64,000 nucleotides of DNA from contig OY282494.1 of NCBI GenBank assembly GCA_958296385.1, positions 1,223,416-1,287,415 on the forward strand, read 5' to 3'. The translations under genes and the position numbers were made by a program. The DNA comes from an uncultured Dehalococcoidia bacterium. GTDB lineage: Bacteria; Chloroflexota; Dehalococcoidia; Lucifugimonadales; UBA3495. A model generated the notes under the pieces. It made no database searches. It had not been told where the DNA came from and saw only the letters and a list, made by a program, of their open reading frames with translations. Every line of letters begins with the position of its first letter. Positions within the stretch are counted from its first letter, which is position 1. Shown in pieces: positions 49,760 to 57,752 of this stretch.

Positions 49760-50626
49760 CTAGAAAGTGTAGCCGTCCATCAGCTGCTCAATGCTGCGTT
49801 CCCGGGCCCGGGCGCGGATGTTTGCCATCTGGCCCTCCAGCGGCAAACGGGTTTCGTCCTTGAACAGCACGCCCACCGGCAAGCCGCCCTGCTGCACCAG
49901 GTTGTAGGCCGCCTGCTTGCTGCTGGGATCATGTTCCTCCGGTATATCCCACAGCGCCGGCGCAATCCCCTCTTTGGCGTTGCCCTTGATGAGCTGGTAG
50001 GTGTCGTTGTACGTGACGCACGGCGATTGCACGTGAATCATCGACATACCCTGATGCCGCATCCCCTGGCTAATCAGCTCAGCCAGCACCCGCGGCTGCC
50101 CGGAGAATCCCGATGCGATGAACGACACGCCCAGCGTGAGGTACAGCTCCAGCGGGTCCAGGTCTTGCTCAACCTTGCCAAAGGGGGTGCTGCTGGTGAC
50201 CGCGCCCATCTCGGTGGTGGGCGAACTCTGGCCTTTGGTCAGCCCGTACACCCCGTTGTCCATAATGACGGCGGTGATGTTCAGGTTGCGCGCGGCCTGG
50301 GGCGCGATGTGCTCCCCGCCGATGCTGAGGAAGTCGCCGTCGCCGGCCACCACCAAAACGTTCAGCTCCGGCCGCGCCATCTTGACGCCCATTGCCACCG
50401 GCAGCGTGCGTCCGTGGATGCCGTGAAAGCCGTAGGGCTGCTCACCCTCCAGCAGGTGCACCAGGTTGCCGCTGCAACCGATGCCGGCAACTACTACGTT
50501 GTTCTCAATCGGTTCGCCGACTTCCTCGAGCCGGTTAATCATCGCAAACTCCAGCGCGCGGCGCACGCCAAAGTCTCCGCAACCGGGACACCACTTGAAG
50601 TCGTACTCCGGGTTCTTCTTGCTCAT
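49760..50626 (-). CDS. korB: 2-oxoglutarate (2-oxoacid):ferredoxin oxidoreductase beta subunit
   Basis: 288-aa TPP-binding subunit. The cluster cysteines WCPGCGDFG (Cys13, Cys16), GIGCSGN (Cys51) and SPCVTYN (Cys203) and the TPP motif GDGDFLSIGGEH (from about residue 95) are visible. ATG at 50626 overlaps the korA stop by four bases and has GGAGG ten bases upstream. With KorA it forms a reversible, ferredoxin-linked enzyme for oxidative decarboxylation of 2-oxoglutarate or a related 2-oxoacid. Confidence 0.93.
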   Translation of the reverse strand: MSKKNPEYDFKWCPGCGDFGVRRALEFAMINRLEEVGEPIENNVVVAGIGCSGNLVHLLEGEQPYGFHGIHGRTLPVAMGVKMARPELNVLVVAGDGDFLSIGGEHIAPQAARNLNITAVIMDNGVYGLTKGQSSPTTEMGAVTSSTPFGKVEQDLDPLELYLTLGVSFIASGFSGQPRVLAELISQGMRHQGMSMIHVQSPCVTYNDTYQLIKGNAKEGIAPALWDIPEEHDPSSKQAAYNLVQQGGLPVGVLFKDETRLPLEGQMANIRARARERSIEQLMDGYTF

Positions 50627-52332
50627 ACCCGGGTTACCTCCTTGGCAGGGGATACAATGTCGTTGATTTCTGCTACCAGGTCGCTCACCTTGAACGGCAG
50701 GCCGGTGTACTGCGTAATCGCCTGCGCCTTGACGCCCCGGGAACGCAGAATGGACGCCCACTGTCCCTGATAGTTGAGCTCCGGCACAATGACCAGCTCC
50801 TTGGTTAGCAGCTCTTCCAATAGTTTCGGCGGCATCGGGTTGAGGAACATGGAGTAGTACCAGCCCACGTCCACGCCCTGCGCGCGCAGCTCGTCGTAAG
50901 CCTCCCGCACCGGCCCCTTGGAACCGCCCCAGGGCATCAGCACGATGCTGGCGGCGGTGTTCTCCGCTTCGTACTTGTCCTCTTGCAGCAGCTTCAGCTT
51001 GCTGAACCGCCGCTCCGTCATCTGGATATGACGGCTGGGCAGATGCGTCGTATCGCCCATCTCGTCGTGTTCGCTGCCGTTGGCCACGTAGGCCCCCGGA
51101 TTCCCCGGCAGCGGCATCGGCGACAGCTCGTAGCCGGAATAACGGTGATACCCGTTGCTGCCTTCGTAGGTCAAACGCTCTTCAACCGACACCTTGGTCA
51201 AGTCGGGCCGGGGGATATTCTGCACCCGTTCCGCCATTGACATCTCGCTCATCAGGATAACCGGCCCCTGGTAGCGCTCCGACCAGTTGACCGCGTGCAC
51301 TGCCCCGTAGAAACATTCTTCCACCGAGCCGGGCGCAATCACCGGCATACTAACGTCCCCGTGGGCCGGATACATACAGGCCATCAAGTCGGATTGCTCC
51401 GTCTTGGTCGGCAGCCCGGTAGCCGGGCCGCCGCGCTGCACGTCCACCACCACCAGCGGAATCTCCGCCATCCAGGCCAGGCCCAAACCCTCGCTCATCA
51501 GCGACACGCCCGGCCCGGCGGTAGCCGTCATTGATTTCTTGCCGGCGTAACCGGCGCCCATAATGGCGGTGATGGCCTCGATTTCCGACGACACCTGATA
51601 GGCGAACTTCCCCTCTCCAATCAGGTTGCGTTCCATCCACAGCAGGATAGTCGTCGCCGGCGAGATTGGGTAGCCGGCATAGAACTTCACGCCGGCGTGC
51701 GTCGCGCCCAGCGCGATGGCCTCGTTGCCCTTAAGCATCAGCTGCTTGTAGTCGGGCGGCGTCGGCGGCGCCAGGTCGCCCAGCACAAAGCCGCTTTCCG
51801 CCGCGTGCTGCCGCCCCAGGTTCATCGCCTCAATGTTGGACGCGATAATCGCGCTGTCGTTCTCCCGGCCCCGACGGAATCTGGCCTCTACGAAATCCTC
51901 AAGATACGTCTGCGGCATCCGCACCAGCTGGGCCAGCGCGCCGATGACGACCATGTTGGCCGCCCGGTTGTTGCCCGTAGAGCGGGCCAGCGTGTCCACC
52001 GCCAGCCCGAACGAACGCGGGTCGGTCATCGTGAACTCGTCGGCGTTATAGATGATAACGCCGCCGTCCCGCACCTCCTCCGCGTGGGTTTCGTAAGCCT
52101 CCTCGTTAAAAGCAACCAGCACGTCCACCTGGTCGCCGGAGCTGAGTATCGGCTCAATACAAATCCGCGCTTGCGTCCAGGTTGGCCCGCCCATAATCTG
52201 CGACGGAAAGGTCGCATAGGTCAGAGCGTGGTAGCCCACCTGCGTTGACGCCTGGGCCAGGCCCTCGGCCGATGTAACGACGCCCTGCCCGCCCTCACCG
52301 GCGAACCTGACGACGAAGTCGTTCATTTGCAT
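50623..52332 (-). CDS. korA: 2-oxoglutarate (2-oxoacid):ferredoxin oxidoreductase alpha (gamma-alpha fusion) subunit
   Basis: 569 aa. The gamma domain is at the N-terminus (VRFAGEGGQGVVTSAEGLAQA, residues about 8-180). The alpha part begins near residue 205 with GNEAIALGATHAGVKFYAGYPISPATTI, followed by ATAGPGVSLMSEGLGLAWMAEIPLVVVDVQRGGPATGLPT. ATG at 52332 follows GGAGG at nine bases. A clear promoter lies about 220 bp upstream. KorA and KorB are translationally coupled. The substrate (2-oxoglutarate versus another 2-oxoacid) is inferred from the fusion type. Confidence 0.93.
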   Translation of the reverse strand: MQMNDFVVRFAGEGGQGVVTSAEGLAQASTQVGYHALTYATFPSQIMGGPTWTQARICIEPILSSGDQVDVLVAFNEEAYETHAEEVRDGGVIIYNADEFTMTDPRSFGLAVDTLARSTGNNRAANMVVIGALAQLVRMPQTYLEDFVEARFRRGRENDSAIIASNIEAMNLGRQHAAESGFVLGDLAPPTPPDYKQLMLKGNEAIALGATHAGVKFYAGYPISPATTILLWMERNLIGEGKFAYQVSSEIEAITAIMGAGYAGKKSMTATAGPGVSLMSEGLGLAWMAEIPLVVVDVQRGGPATGLPTKTEQSDLMACMYPAHGDVSMPVIAPGSVEECFYGAVHAVNWSERYQGPVILMSEMSMAERVQNIPRPDLTKVSVEERLTYEGSNGYHRYSGYELSPMPLPGNPGAYVANGSEHDEMGDTTHLPSRHIQMTERRFSKLKLLQEDKYEAENTAASIVLMPWGGSKGPVREAYDELRAQGVDVGWYYSMFLNPMPPKLLEELLTKELVIVPELNYQGQWASILRSRGVKAQAITQYTGLPFKVSDLVAEINDIVSPAKEVTRV

Positions 52333-52556
52333 CTGGCAGTTCCTCCGAGCCTGCTTTCCCCCCGTGCGCCGGGCGTCAGCGGATGATAAGCGGGCGGCCC
52401 CGCGGCCGCGGCACCGTTAAAAATAACACCGTCCCCACCGGGCGGCGGGCATGGTGTTTCTGAGCGCCACAATGACTTTTCCAGGCAATTCCGGTAACCA
52501 TCCGCCCGCCGACAAAGCCGGCAAACCGGATGTTACAACAAGATAGGAGCGTACCG

Positions 52557-52586
52557 AATATAGCACCGCGCCCGTATCCTTGTCAA
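52557..52586 (-). promoter_or_regulatory. korAB promoter
   Basis: Minus-strand TTGACA (52581-52586), 18-bp spacer, TATATT (52557-52562). The leader to korA is about 220 nt. The divergent gap 52333-52707 otherwise holds only a 12-bp tandem duplication and the glycosyltransferase -10. Confidence 0.72.
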
Positions 52587-52630
52587 TTTATAAAAGACCG
52601 CCGCAAACCCCATTTTGCCGCCGGCCATTC

Positions 52631-52654
52631 CGGGTTGTTCAGCGGGTTGTTCAA
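52631..52654 (+). repeat. 12-bp tandem duplication
   Basis: CGGGTTGTTCAG followed directly by CGGGTTGTTCAA in the korA-glycosyltransferase gap. Confidence 0.85.
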
Positions 52655-52692
52655 AATGACCAACCGGCTGCGCCAGGCGCCGTTGCGTTTGC

Positions 52693-52698
52693 TATAAT
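52693..52698 (+). promoter_or_regulatory. Extended -10 promoter of the glycosyltransferase gene
   Basis: TGCTATAAT ends at 52698, only ten bases before the ATG. No -35 is seen. The transcript would be leaderless or nearly so. Confidence 0.5.
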
Positions 52699-52707
52699 TC
52701 CCGCCCT

Positions 52708-53460
52708 ATGCGCCTCTCAGTCAACGTTGTAATTCCGTGCCTCAACGAGGAAGTGGCCCTGCCCGGCAGCATCCGCCGCCTCCACGGGGTTATGTCAAAC
52801 GACCTGGCCCCCTACCAGTGGAGCATCACCGTCGCCGACAACGGCTCAACCGATGGCACTGCGGCGGCGGCGCTGGCCCTTTGTGATGAGCTCCCCGCAG
52901 TATGCTACCTCCGCCTGGAGCAGCGCGGGCGGGGGCGCGCCTTGCGCCGGGCCTGGACGGAAAGCCCCGCCGACATCCAAGCCTACATGGACGTTGACCT
53001 GTCCACCAACCTCGCGCATCTGCGGCCCATGATTGACGCCATCGCCAGCGGCGGCTACGACGTCGCCACCGGCTCCCGCCTGCTGCCCGATTCCCAAGTC
53101 GTCGGGCGCACGCTGAAACGGGAAATCACTTCACGGGGTTACAGCCTGCTGTTCCGCACCATGTTTTTCACGTCCTTTCGCGATGCCCAGTGCGGGTTCA
53201 AAGCAGTCAGCCGCCGCGCCGCCGACGACCTGGCGCCGCTGGTGCAGGACAACGGGTGGTTCTTTGACTCCGAGCTGCTAATCCTGGCCCAAAAATGCGG
53301 CTACCCCATCCGGGAGCTGCCCATCCACTGGACTGACGACCCCGATACCCGCGTCCGCATCCTGCGTACCGCCTGGGAGGACGTTAAAGGACTGCTGCGC
53401 CTCAAGTTCGGCGGCGTCGGCAAAGTTCGCCGCCAGCTGCGCGCCGCCGGCAAACTGTAA
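52708..53460 (+). CDS. Family 2 glycosyltransferase (dolichyl-phosphate-sugar synthase-like)
   Basis: 250-aa GT-A enzyme. VVIPCLNEEVALPGSIRRL, ADNGSTDGTA and the metal-site YMDVDLSTN (DxD-like) are present. Later GSRLLPDSQVVGRTLKREITSRGYSLLFRTMFFTSFRDAQCGFKA fits the DPM1/GtrB-like group that loads sugars onto polyprenyl phosphate. There is no C-terminal membrane helix. The ATG lies ten bases after TATAAT without a ribosome-binding site, so a leaderless mRNA is likely. Confidence 0.88.
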   Translation: MRLSVNVVIPCLNEEVALPGSIRRLHGVMSNDLAPYQWSITVADNGSTDGTAAAALALCDELPAVCYLRLEQRGRGRALRRAWTESPADIQAYMDVDLSTNLAHLRPMIDAIASGGYDVATGSRLLPDSQVVGRTLKREITSRGYSLLFRTMFFTSFRDAQCGFKAVSRRAADDLAPLVQDNGWFFDSELLILAQKCGYPIRELPIHWTDDPDTRVRILRTAWEDVKGLLRLKFGGVGKVRRQLRAAGKL

Positions 53461-53505
53461 TTGGCTAAACCGGGCCACGCATCGGCCCCGGCCAAGCATA
53501 AAAAA

Positions 53506-53579
53506 TGGCTGGGGATACAGGATTCGAACCTGTGATACCTAATCCAGAGTCAGGCGTCTTACCACTAGACTAATCCCCA
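53506..53579 (-). tRNA. tRNA-Gln (CTG anticodon)
   Basis: The reverse complement has acceptor TGGGGAT pairing with ATCCCCA, discriminator G, encoded CCA, anticodon loop CTCTGGA (anticodon CTG) and T-arm ACAGGTTCGAATCCTGT. The U1-A72 pair and G73 are usual tRNA-Gln identity elements. It fits the presence of glnS at 18810-20522. Confidence 0.93.
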
Positions 53580-53640
53580 GAGCAACTCAATTCTACCAAA
53601 CACCGCCAGCCCTATCAACCGTCCCACAAACCTCCTCCCT

Positions 53641-53746
53641 AATGTCATTCTGAGCGCAGCGAAGAATCTCGATGACGTAGGACGCACTTTGAGGGCAACG
53701 CCTTTGCTACGCTGTCGAGATTCTTCGCTGCGCTCAGAATGACATT
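53641..53746. repeat. Long inverted repeat with 32-bp arms
   Basis: Arms 53641-53672 and 53715-53746 are perfect inverted copies around a 42-nt loop, each containing GTCATTCTGAGCGCAGCG and AAGAATCTCGA. Transcribed, it would form a very stable hairpin upstream of the LLM gene. The arm sequence resembles the GTCATTCTGAAC end of repeat copy B. Confidence 0.9.
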
Positions 53747-53777
53747 GGGGAAACTAAACCACCTGAAACGGAACGCT
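53644..53777 (+). repeat. Modular intergenic repeat, copy D (minimal form)
   Basis: Starts with the GTCATTCTGAGC end and stops with AAACCACCTGAAACGGAACGC, both terminal modules of the family. All internal modules of copy B are missing; the interior is the long inverted repeat instead. It lies just before an LLM oxidoreductase gene. Confidence 0.6.
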
Positions 53778-53798
53778 ACCACAAAAGGAGACCGCATC

Positions 53799-54665
53799 AT
53801 GCAACTCGGAGCTATTTTCCCCCAGACCGAAATCGGCGCCGACCCGGCCGCCGTCAAGGATTTTGCCCAGGCTGCCGAGGCTTTGGGCTACGAGCATCTG
53901 CTGGTGTTCGACCACGTGCTGGGCGCCGACCATACGCAGCGCGCCGAATGGAACCGCCCTTACAACAAGGACGATATGTTCCACGAGCCGTTCGTTATGT
54001 TCGGCTATCTGGCCGCCGTCACCGAGAAAATCGAGATGTGCACCGGCATCATCATCCTGCCCCAGCGTCAAACCGCGCTGGTGGCCAAGCAAACCGCCGA
54101 GGTGGACGTGCTTACCGGCGGCCGCCTGCGTCTGGGCATCGGCGTCGGCTGGAACGAGGTTGAGTACGAGGCCCTGGGCGAATCCTGGGAGAATCGCGGC
54201 CGCCGCTCCGCCGAGCAAATTGAAGTCCTGCGCCTGCTCTGGACTCAGGAAGTGGTCAACTACGAGGGCCGCTACCACAAAATCACCCACGCCGGCATCA
54301 ATCCCCTGCCCGTCCAGCGGCCCATCCCGGTGTGGTTCGGCGGCGGCGCGCCCCAGGTCGTCCGGCGCATCGCCCGCATGGGCGACGGCTGGTTCCCGCA
54401 GTTTCAACCCGACGGCGCCGGACAGGAACGCATCGCCGAGATGCGCGCCCTGGCCCAAAGCTACGGGCGCAACCCCGCCGACGTCGGCATCGAGGGCCGC
54501 GTCGCCCTGATGGACAGCGCCAACCCCGACGACTGGAACCGCCTCGCCGCCGCCTGGGACGAAGCCGGCGCAACCCACCTTTCCATCAACACCATGCGCG
54601 CCGGACTCAAAGGCCCCGACCAGCACATTGACGCCATCCGCAAGTTCAAGGAAGCCGTTAGTTGA
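53799..54665 (+). CDS. LLM-class F420-dependent oxidoreductase
   Basis: 288-aa luciferase-like TIM barrel, closest by pattern to the F420-dependent (TIGR03619-like) group. Motifs are ALGYEHLLVFDHVLGAD, EMCTGIIILPQRQTALVAKQTAEVDVLTGGRLRLGIGVGWNEVEYEALG, and PIPVWFGGGAPQVVRRIARMGDGWFP. ATG at 53799 follows AAAGGAG at good spacing; upstream in-frame codons lie within repeat copy D. Its last codons form the first unit of an 18-bp tandem repeat. Confidence 0.9.
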   Translation: MQLGAIFPQTEIGADPAAVKDFAQAAEALGYEHLLVFDHVLGADHTQRAEWNRPYNKDDMFHEPFVMFGYLAAVTEKIEMCTGIIILPQRQTALVAKQTAEVDVLTGGRLRLGIGVGWNEVEYEALGESWENRGRRSAEQIEVLRLLWTQEVVNYEGRYHKITHAGINPLPVQRPIPVWFGGGAPQVVRRIARMGDGWFPQFQPDGAGQERIAEMRALAQSYGRNPADVGIEGRVALMDSANPDDWNRLAAAWDEAGATHLSINTMRAGLKGPDQHIDAIRKFKEAVS

Positions 54666-54704
54666 AATGAAGCCGTCAGTTGAAACGAAGCCGTCAGCTG
54701 AACC
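54651..54704 (+). repeat. Three-copy 18-bp tandem repeat across the LLM gene stop
   Basis: Units at 54651-54668, 54669-54686 and 54687-54704 share GAAGCCGT and GTTGAA/GCTGAA. The first contains the stop codon of the LLM gene. Confidence 0.9.
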
Positions 54705-54743
54705 GGCGGCTTTACCGGAATAAACGGCGCCGGGGGCAACGCG

Positions 54744-56804
54744 CTAGTTGCCCTCCAGCCGTTCCATATTCTCCAGCAGGTTGGCCAACGGGCGCGTGTT
54801 GGGGCCCAGGCGAATAACCTCGCTGACGTGCCGCCGGGCGTCGGGCAGGTACTGCGCGTCCCGGGCGGCGGCGTGCTGGTAGAACGTGGCCAGCGCAACG
54901 TGCAGGCGCCAGTTCTCCGGCTCCACCCGCAGCGCCTGCGGCCCAATCTCGGCTACCAGGTCAACCGCCTGCGCAAACTCCGCATCGGTCAGCATCTCTA
55001 CTTCGGTAGCCGTCCGCGTAATCATATCCCTTCGGATAAAGTTGCCCAGGAGGGGAAATGCGTCAACGGACTCTTGAAAGTGCGCCACGGCCTCGGGCCA
55101 GGAGTCGGCGGAAACCGACGCTTTCGCCGCCCGCGCCGCCGTGTAGCTTTGCGCGTTGTAGCTGAACACCAGCCACCCGGCCAGCCCGGCCAGCACTATG
55201 GTCAGCAAAACTACCCCCAGGGGGGCGTTGAGCAGCCGGGCGCCGCCGCCCCGCCCCGGCATCCCCGCCCAGGCCGTCCCGATCCGGTTGCCGATAGCAG
55301 TAGAGACGGCGCGGGCTTTGGCGATGGCAACTCCGGCGCTGGCGAATCTCCCCTGACCCGGCGCCGGGTCGGCCGCACTGCTCCGCAGCCAAACCTCCTC
55401 GGCCACCACAAAGGCCATCAGGATGGACAGTTGCATCACGGTGACCGGCGAGTCGAACAGGATGAGGTTTTGCACGAAAAAGGCGATCAGCGCGGCGCCC
55501 ACCGCCAGGACCAGCAGCCGGTCCTGGGGCAGCCGGCGCCTTGCCGAGCGCAGCAATACTGCGGCCAGGGCCAGCCAGATGAGCAGGTAGCTAATCAGCC
55601 CCACCGTGCCGGCCGTCACCAGTTCCTCAAAGACTTTGGAATGAGCCTGGTCAAACCACTCCGGAATATCGGACAGCACCACGTACCGTCCCCAGGGGAT
55701 GAGATAGTTCTCCGGCCCCCAGCCGAATACGGGCCTATCCTGATACCCTTGTATTCCCGCATCAAGCGACTCAAGTCGTCCGCGAATCGTGCGTTCCTCA
55801 AGGCCGGCCGTAGTCAGCCGCCGCAGCGTGAGATTGGACTCGACCAGCGGGTCCAGCGCCGGCGTGAACCGGGCGACCAGGACGAAGGCGATGGCGATGA
55901 TTCCAACGGCTATAATGGCGTAGGCGGCCAGCCGCGCCATCCGCAGCCGTCCGTAGATTACGCTGCCCAGGACGAAAACAACCGCCCCCACGCCCAGGCC
56001 GGCCATGGCCCCACGGGTGCCGGACAGCCACAGACACCACAGGCACAGCACGGCGGCCAGCAGCCAGAATACGCGCAGGTAAGGCAGATAGTTGAACTGC
56101 CGGTTGCCCCGCCGGGCCCGGCGTCGCCGGTCGGCGCGACTCATCCGGCCCGGCGGCCGGACTTGCTCCGGTACTTCCTCCCGGGGCCGGCCAAAGGACT
56201 GGATAATCAGACCCAAACCGATGAGGACGTTCACCATCGCGTAGGCCCCCATGTACGCCGGGTTGCCCAGGGTGGACGCTACCCGGTACAAATCCACCAG
56301 CAGCTGCGAGTCAATCGCCCCGTAGAATTGGCTCATCCCCAGGGCCGACACCAGCGCCGCTACTGCCAGATTCACCGTGAACAGCAGCCTCCAGTCCGGC
56401 AGGGTGCGAAAGACCGCCCCGGCCATCAGTATGAACGCGAACCAGTGCGCCCGGTCAATCACCCCCTGCATCCGCTCAAAGTTGGACCACAGGCTGCGGG
56501 TTGGGCTGACGCCGGTATAGCTGGCGATTAGCGCAACCAGCAGCCACAGCCCAAAAGCCGCCAGCACCCACGACCAGGCCGGGCGGTGCCGGGGGTAGTA
56601 GATAATCAATAGCAGCCAGACGGCAAAGGTAAGCTCAATTGCCGTGCGGATGGCCAGCGCCTTGCCCACCACGTAGGGGAACAGCGTTTCCGGCGTTATC
56701 AGCAGCGGCGTAACCAGCACCAGCAGTATGCCGGCCTTTACCGTCCACAGTAATAGATCGCCGATTCCATCCCGGCTGCTCGCATTGGCCGCCCGCGTGG
56801 TCAT
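54744..56804 (-). CDS. O-antigen ligase/polymerase-like membrane protein with TPR tail
   Basis: 686 aa with about 12 predicted membrane helices up to residue ~570. The Wzy_C/WaaL-type periplasmic loop motif RGRLESLDAGIQGYQDRPVFGWGPENY is near residue 340. The C-terminal 110 residues are soluble and helical, with a TPR-like repeat (WRLHVALATFYQHAAARDAQYLPDARRHVSEVIRLGPN). It likely joins or polymerises lipid-linked glycans. The start overlaps the stop of the sugar transferase gene (ATGA), so they form one operon. Confidence 0.87.
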   Translation of the reverse strand: MTTRAANASSRDGIGDLLLWTVKAGILLVLVTPLLITPETLFPYVVGKALAIRTAIELTFAVWLLLIIYYPRHRPAWSWVLAAFGLWLLVALIASYTGVSPTRSLWSNFERMQGVIDRAHWFAFILMAGAVFRTLPDWRLLFTVNLAVAALVSALGMSQFYGAIDSQLLVDLYRVASTLGNPAYMGAYAMVNVLIGLGLIIQSFGRPREEVPEQVRPPGRMSRADRRRRARRGNRQFNYLPYLRVFWLLAAVLCLWCLWLSGTRGAMAGLGVGAVVFVLGSVIYGRLRMARLAAYAIIAVGIIAIAFVLVARFTPALDPLVESNLTLRRLTTAGLEERTIRGRLESLDAGIQGYQDRPVFGWGPENYLIPWGRYVVLSDIPEWFDQAHSKVFEELVTAGTVGLISYLLIWLALAAVLLRSARRRLPQDRLLVLAVGAALIAFFVQNLILFDSPVTVMQLSILMAFVVAEEVWLRSSAADPAPGQGRFASAGVAIAKARAVSTAIGNRIGTAWAGMPGRGGGARLLNAPLGVVLLTIVLAGLAGWLVFSYNAQSYTAARAAKASVSADSWPEAVAHFQESVDAFPLLGNFIRRDMITRTATEVEMLTDAEFAQAVDLVAEIGPQALRVEPENWRLHVALATFYQHAAARDAQYLPDARRHVSEVIRLGPNTRPLANLLENMERLEGN

Positions 56805-57445
56805 TGCCCTTTCCAGCTCAGTTTCAGCATAAGGATAGCGGTAAGCGCCAGTATCTTGATGTCCAGCCAGGGGCTCATGTTGCTGATATAAAGGATGTCG
56901 TACCGGAGCTTATCGGCGGGATTGGTTGCGTAATGCCCCCGCAGCTGGGCCAGCCCCGCAATGCCCGGCCTGACCAGCAGGCGCCGGGAAAACCCGGGGA
57001 TGTAGCCGCTGAACTGCTCCGATAATACCGGACGCTCCGGCCGGGGGCCCACCAGGCTCATCTCGCCCCGCACAACGTTAATGACCTGCGGGATTTCGTC
57101 CAGATGAAACCGGCGCAGCAGCCGTCCCACCCCGGTCACCCGCGCATCGCGCTCGCTGGCCCAAACCGGCCCGGTCAGAGCCTCGGCGTTAGGCACCATC
57201 GTGCGAAACTTGATGACCCGGTAGCGCATCCCGTTCCGTCCCAATCGCTCCTGAGTATAGAACACCGGCCCCCGGTCTCCCAGCCAGATCGCCAGCGGAA
57301 TCACCAGCCACAGCAACCCCCAAACCGGGAGCAGCAGGCAGTGCGAGATGAACACCAGCGCAAGGTCAAAAACCCGCTTGTAGCCATCGCGCACGGCCAG
57401 CGTTTCGGCCGCCGCCGCATCCGGCTGGGCCACCGCCGGCGTCAT
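56801..57445 (-). CDS. Polyprenyl-phosphate glycosyl-1-phosphate transferase (WcaJ/PglC-like)
   Basis: Initiates exopolysaccharide or O-antigen synthesis by moving a sugar phosphate onto undecaprenyl phosphate. One N-terminal membrane segment (VFISHCLLLPVWGLLWLVIPLAIWL) precedes the catalytic domain with YRVIKFRTMVPNAE, RRFHLDEIPQVINVVRGEMSLVGPRPERP and KPGIAG-like RPGIAGLAQLRG. ATG at 57445 (214 aa) with GGAGGGAGAGGG upstream is preferred over a longer frame. Coupled to the O-antigen ligase-like gene. Confidence 0.92.
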   Translation of the reverse strand: MTPAVAQPDAAAAETLAVRDGYKRVFDLALVFISHCLLLPVWGLLWLVIPLAIWLGDRGPVFYTQERLGRNGMRYRVIKFRTMVPNAEALTGPVWASERDARVTGVGRLLRRFHLDEIPQVINVVRGEMSLVGPRPERPVLSEQFSGYIPGFSRRLLVRPGIAGLAQLRGHYATNPADKLRYDILYISNMSPWLDIKILALTAILMLKLSWKGQ

Positions 57446-57624
57446 CGTGGCACCCTCTCCCTCCGATGTGGTCTGATTATCAGGCACGGTAAATCCGCAT
57501 CTCAATGTAACGTTCCGGCGGGAAACATATCAGACGCTCCCGGAGAACGCGCTATGCAGTTCTGGCAATTAGCAGCACACCCTGCCGATGCCGGCGGCAA
57601 ATCGGCCCGATTGTTAACGCCGCA

Positions 57625-57633
57625 ATTATAGCA
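57625..57633 (-). promoter_or_regulatory. Extended -10 promoter of the sugar transferase operon
   Basis: TGCTATAAT on the minus strand, 180 bp before the sugar transferase ATG. No -35 is recognisable. The 307-bp divergent gap 57446-57752 holds only this and the plus-strand -10 at 57699. Confidence 0.45.
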
Positions 57634-57698
57634 CCCACCCGCGCCGAATATACCCGGCGCCGCGCCCGCTTTGCGGCAAAGCCGTCGCCGACGGATGC

Positions 57699-57704
57699 TA
57701 TAAT
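57699..57704 (+). promoter_or_regulatory. Extended -10 promoter of the M42 peptidase gene
   Basis: TGCTATAATCCCGGC, similar in sequence and context to the glycosyltransferase promoter at 52693. About 49 bp before the chosen ATG. Confidence 0.5.
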
Positions 57705-57752
57705 CCCGGCGCAGTGCGCTGGCAAGGCGCCGCACTATGGAGGACAGCCGCT

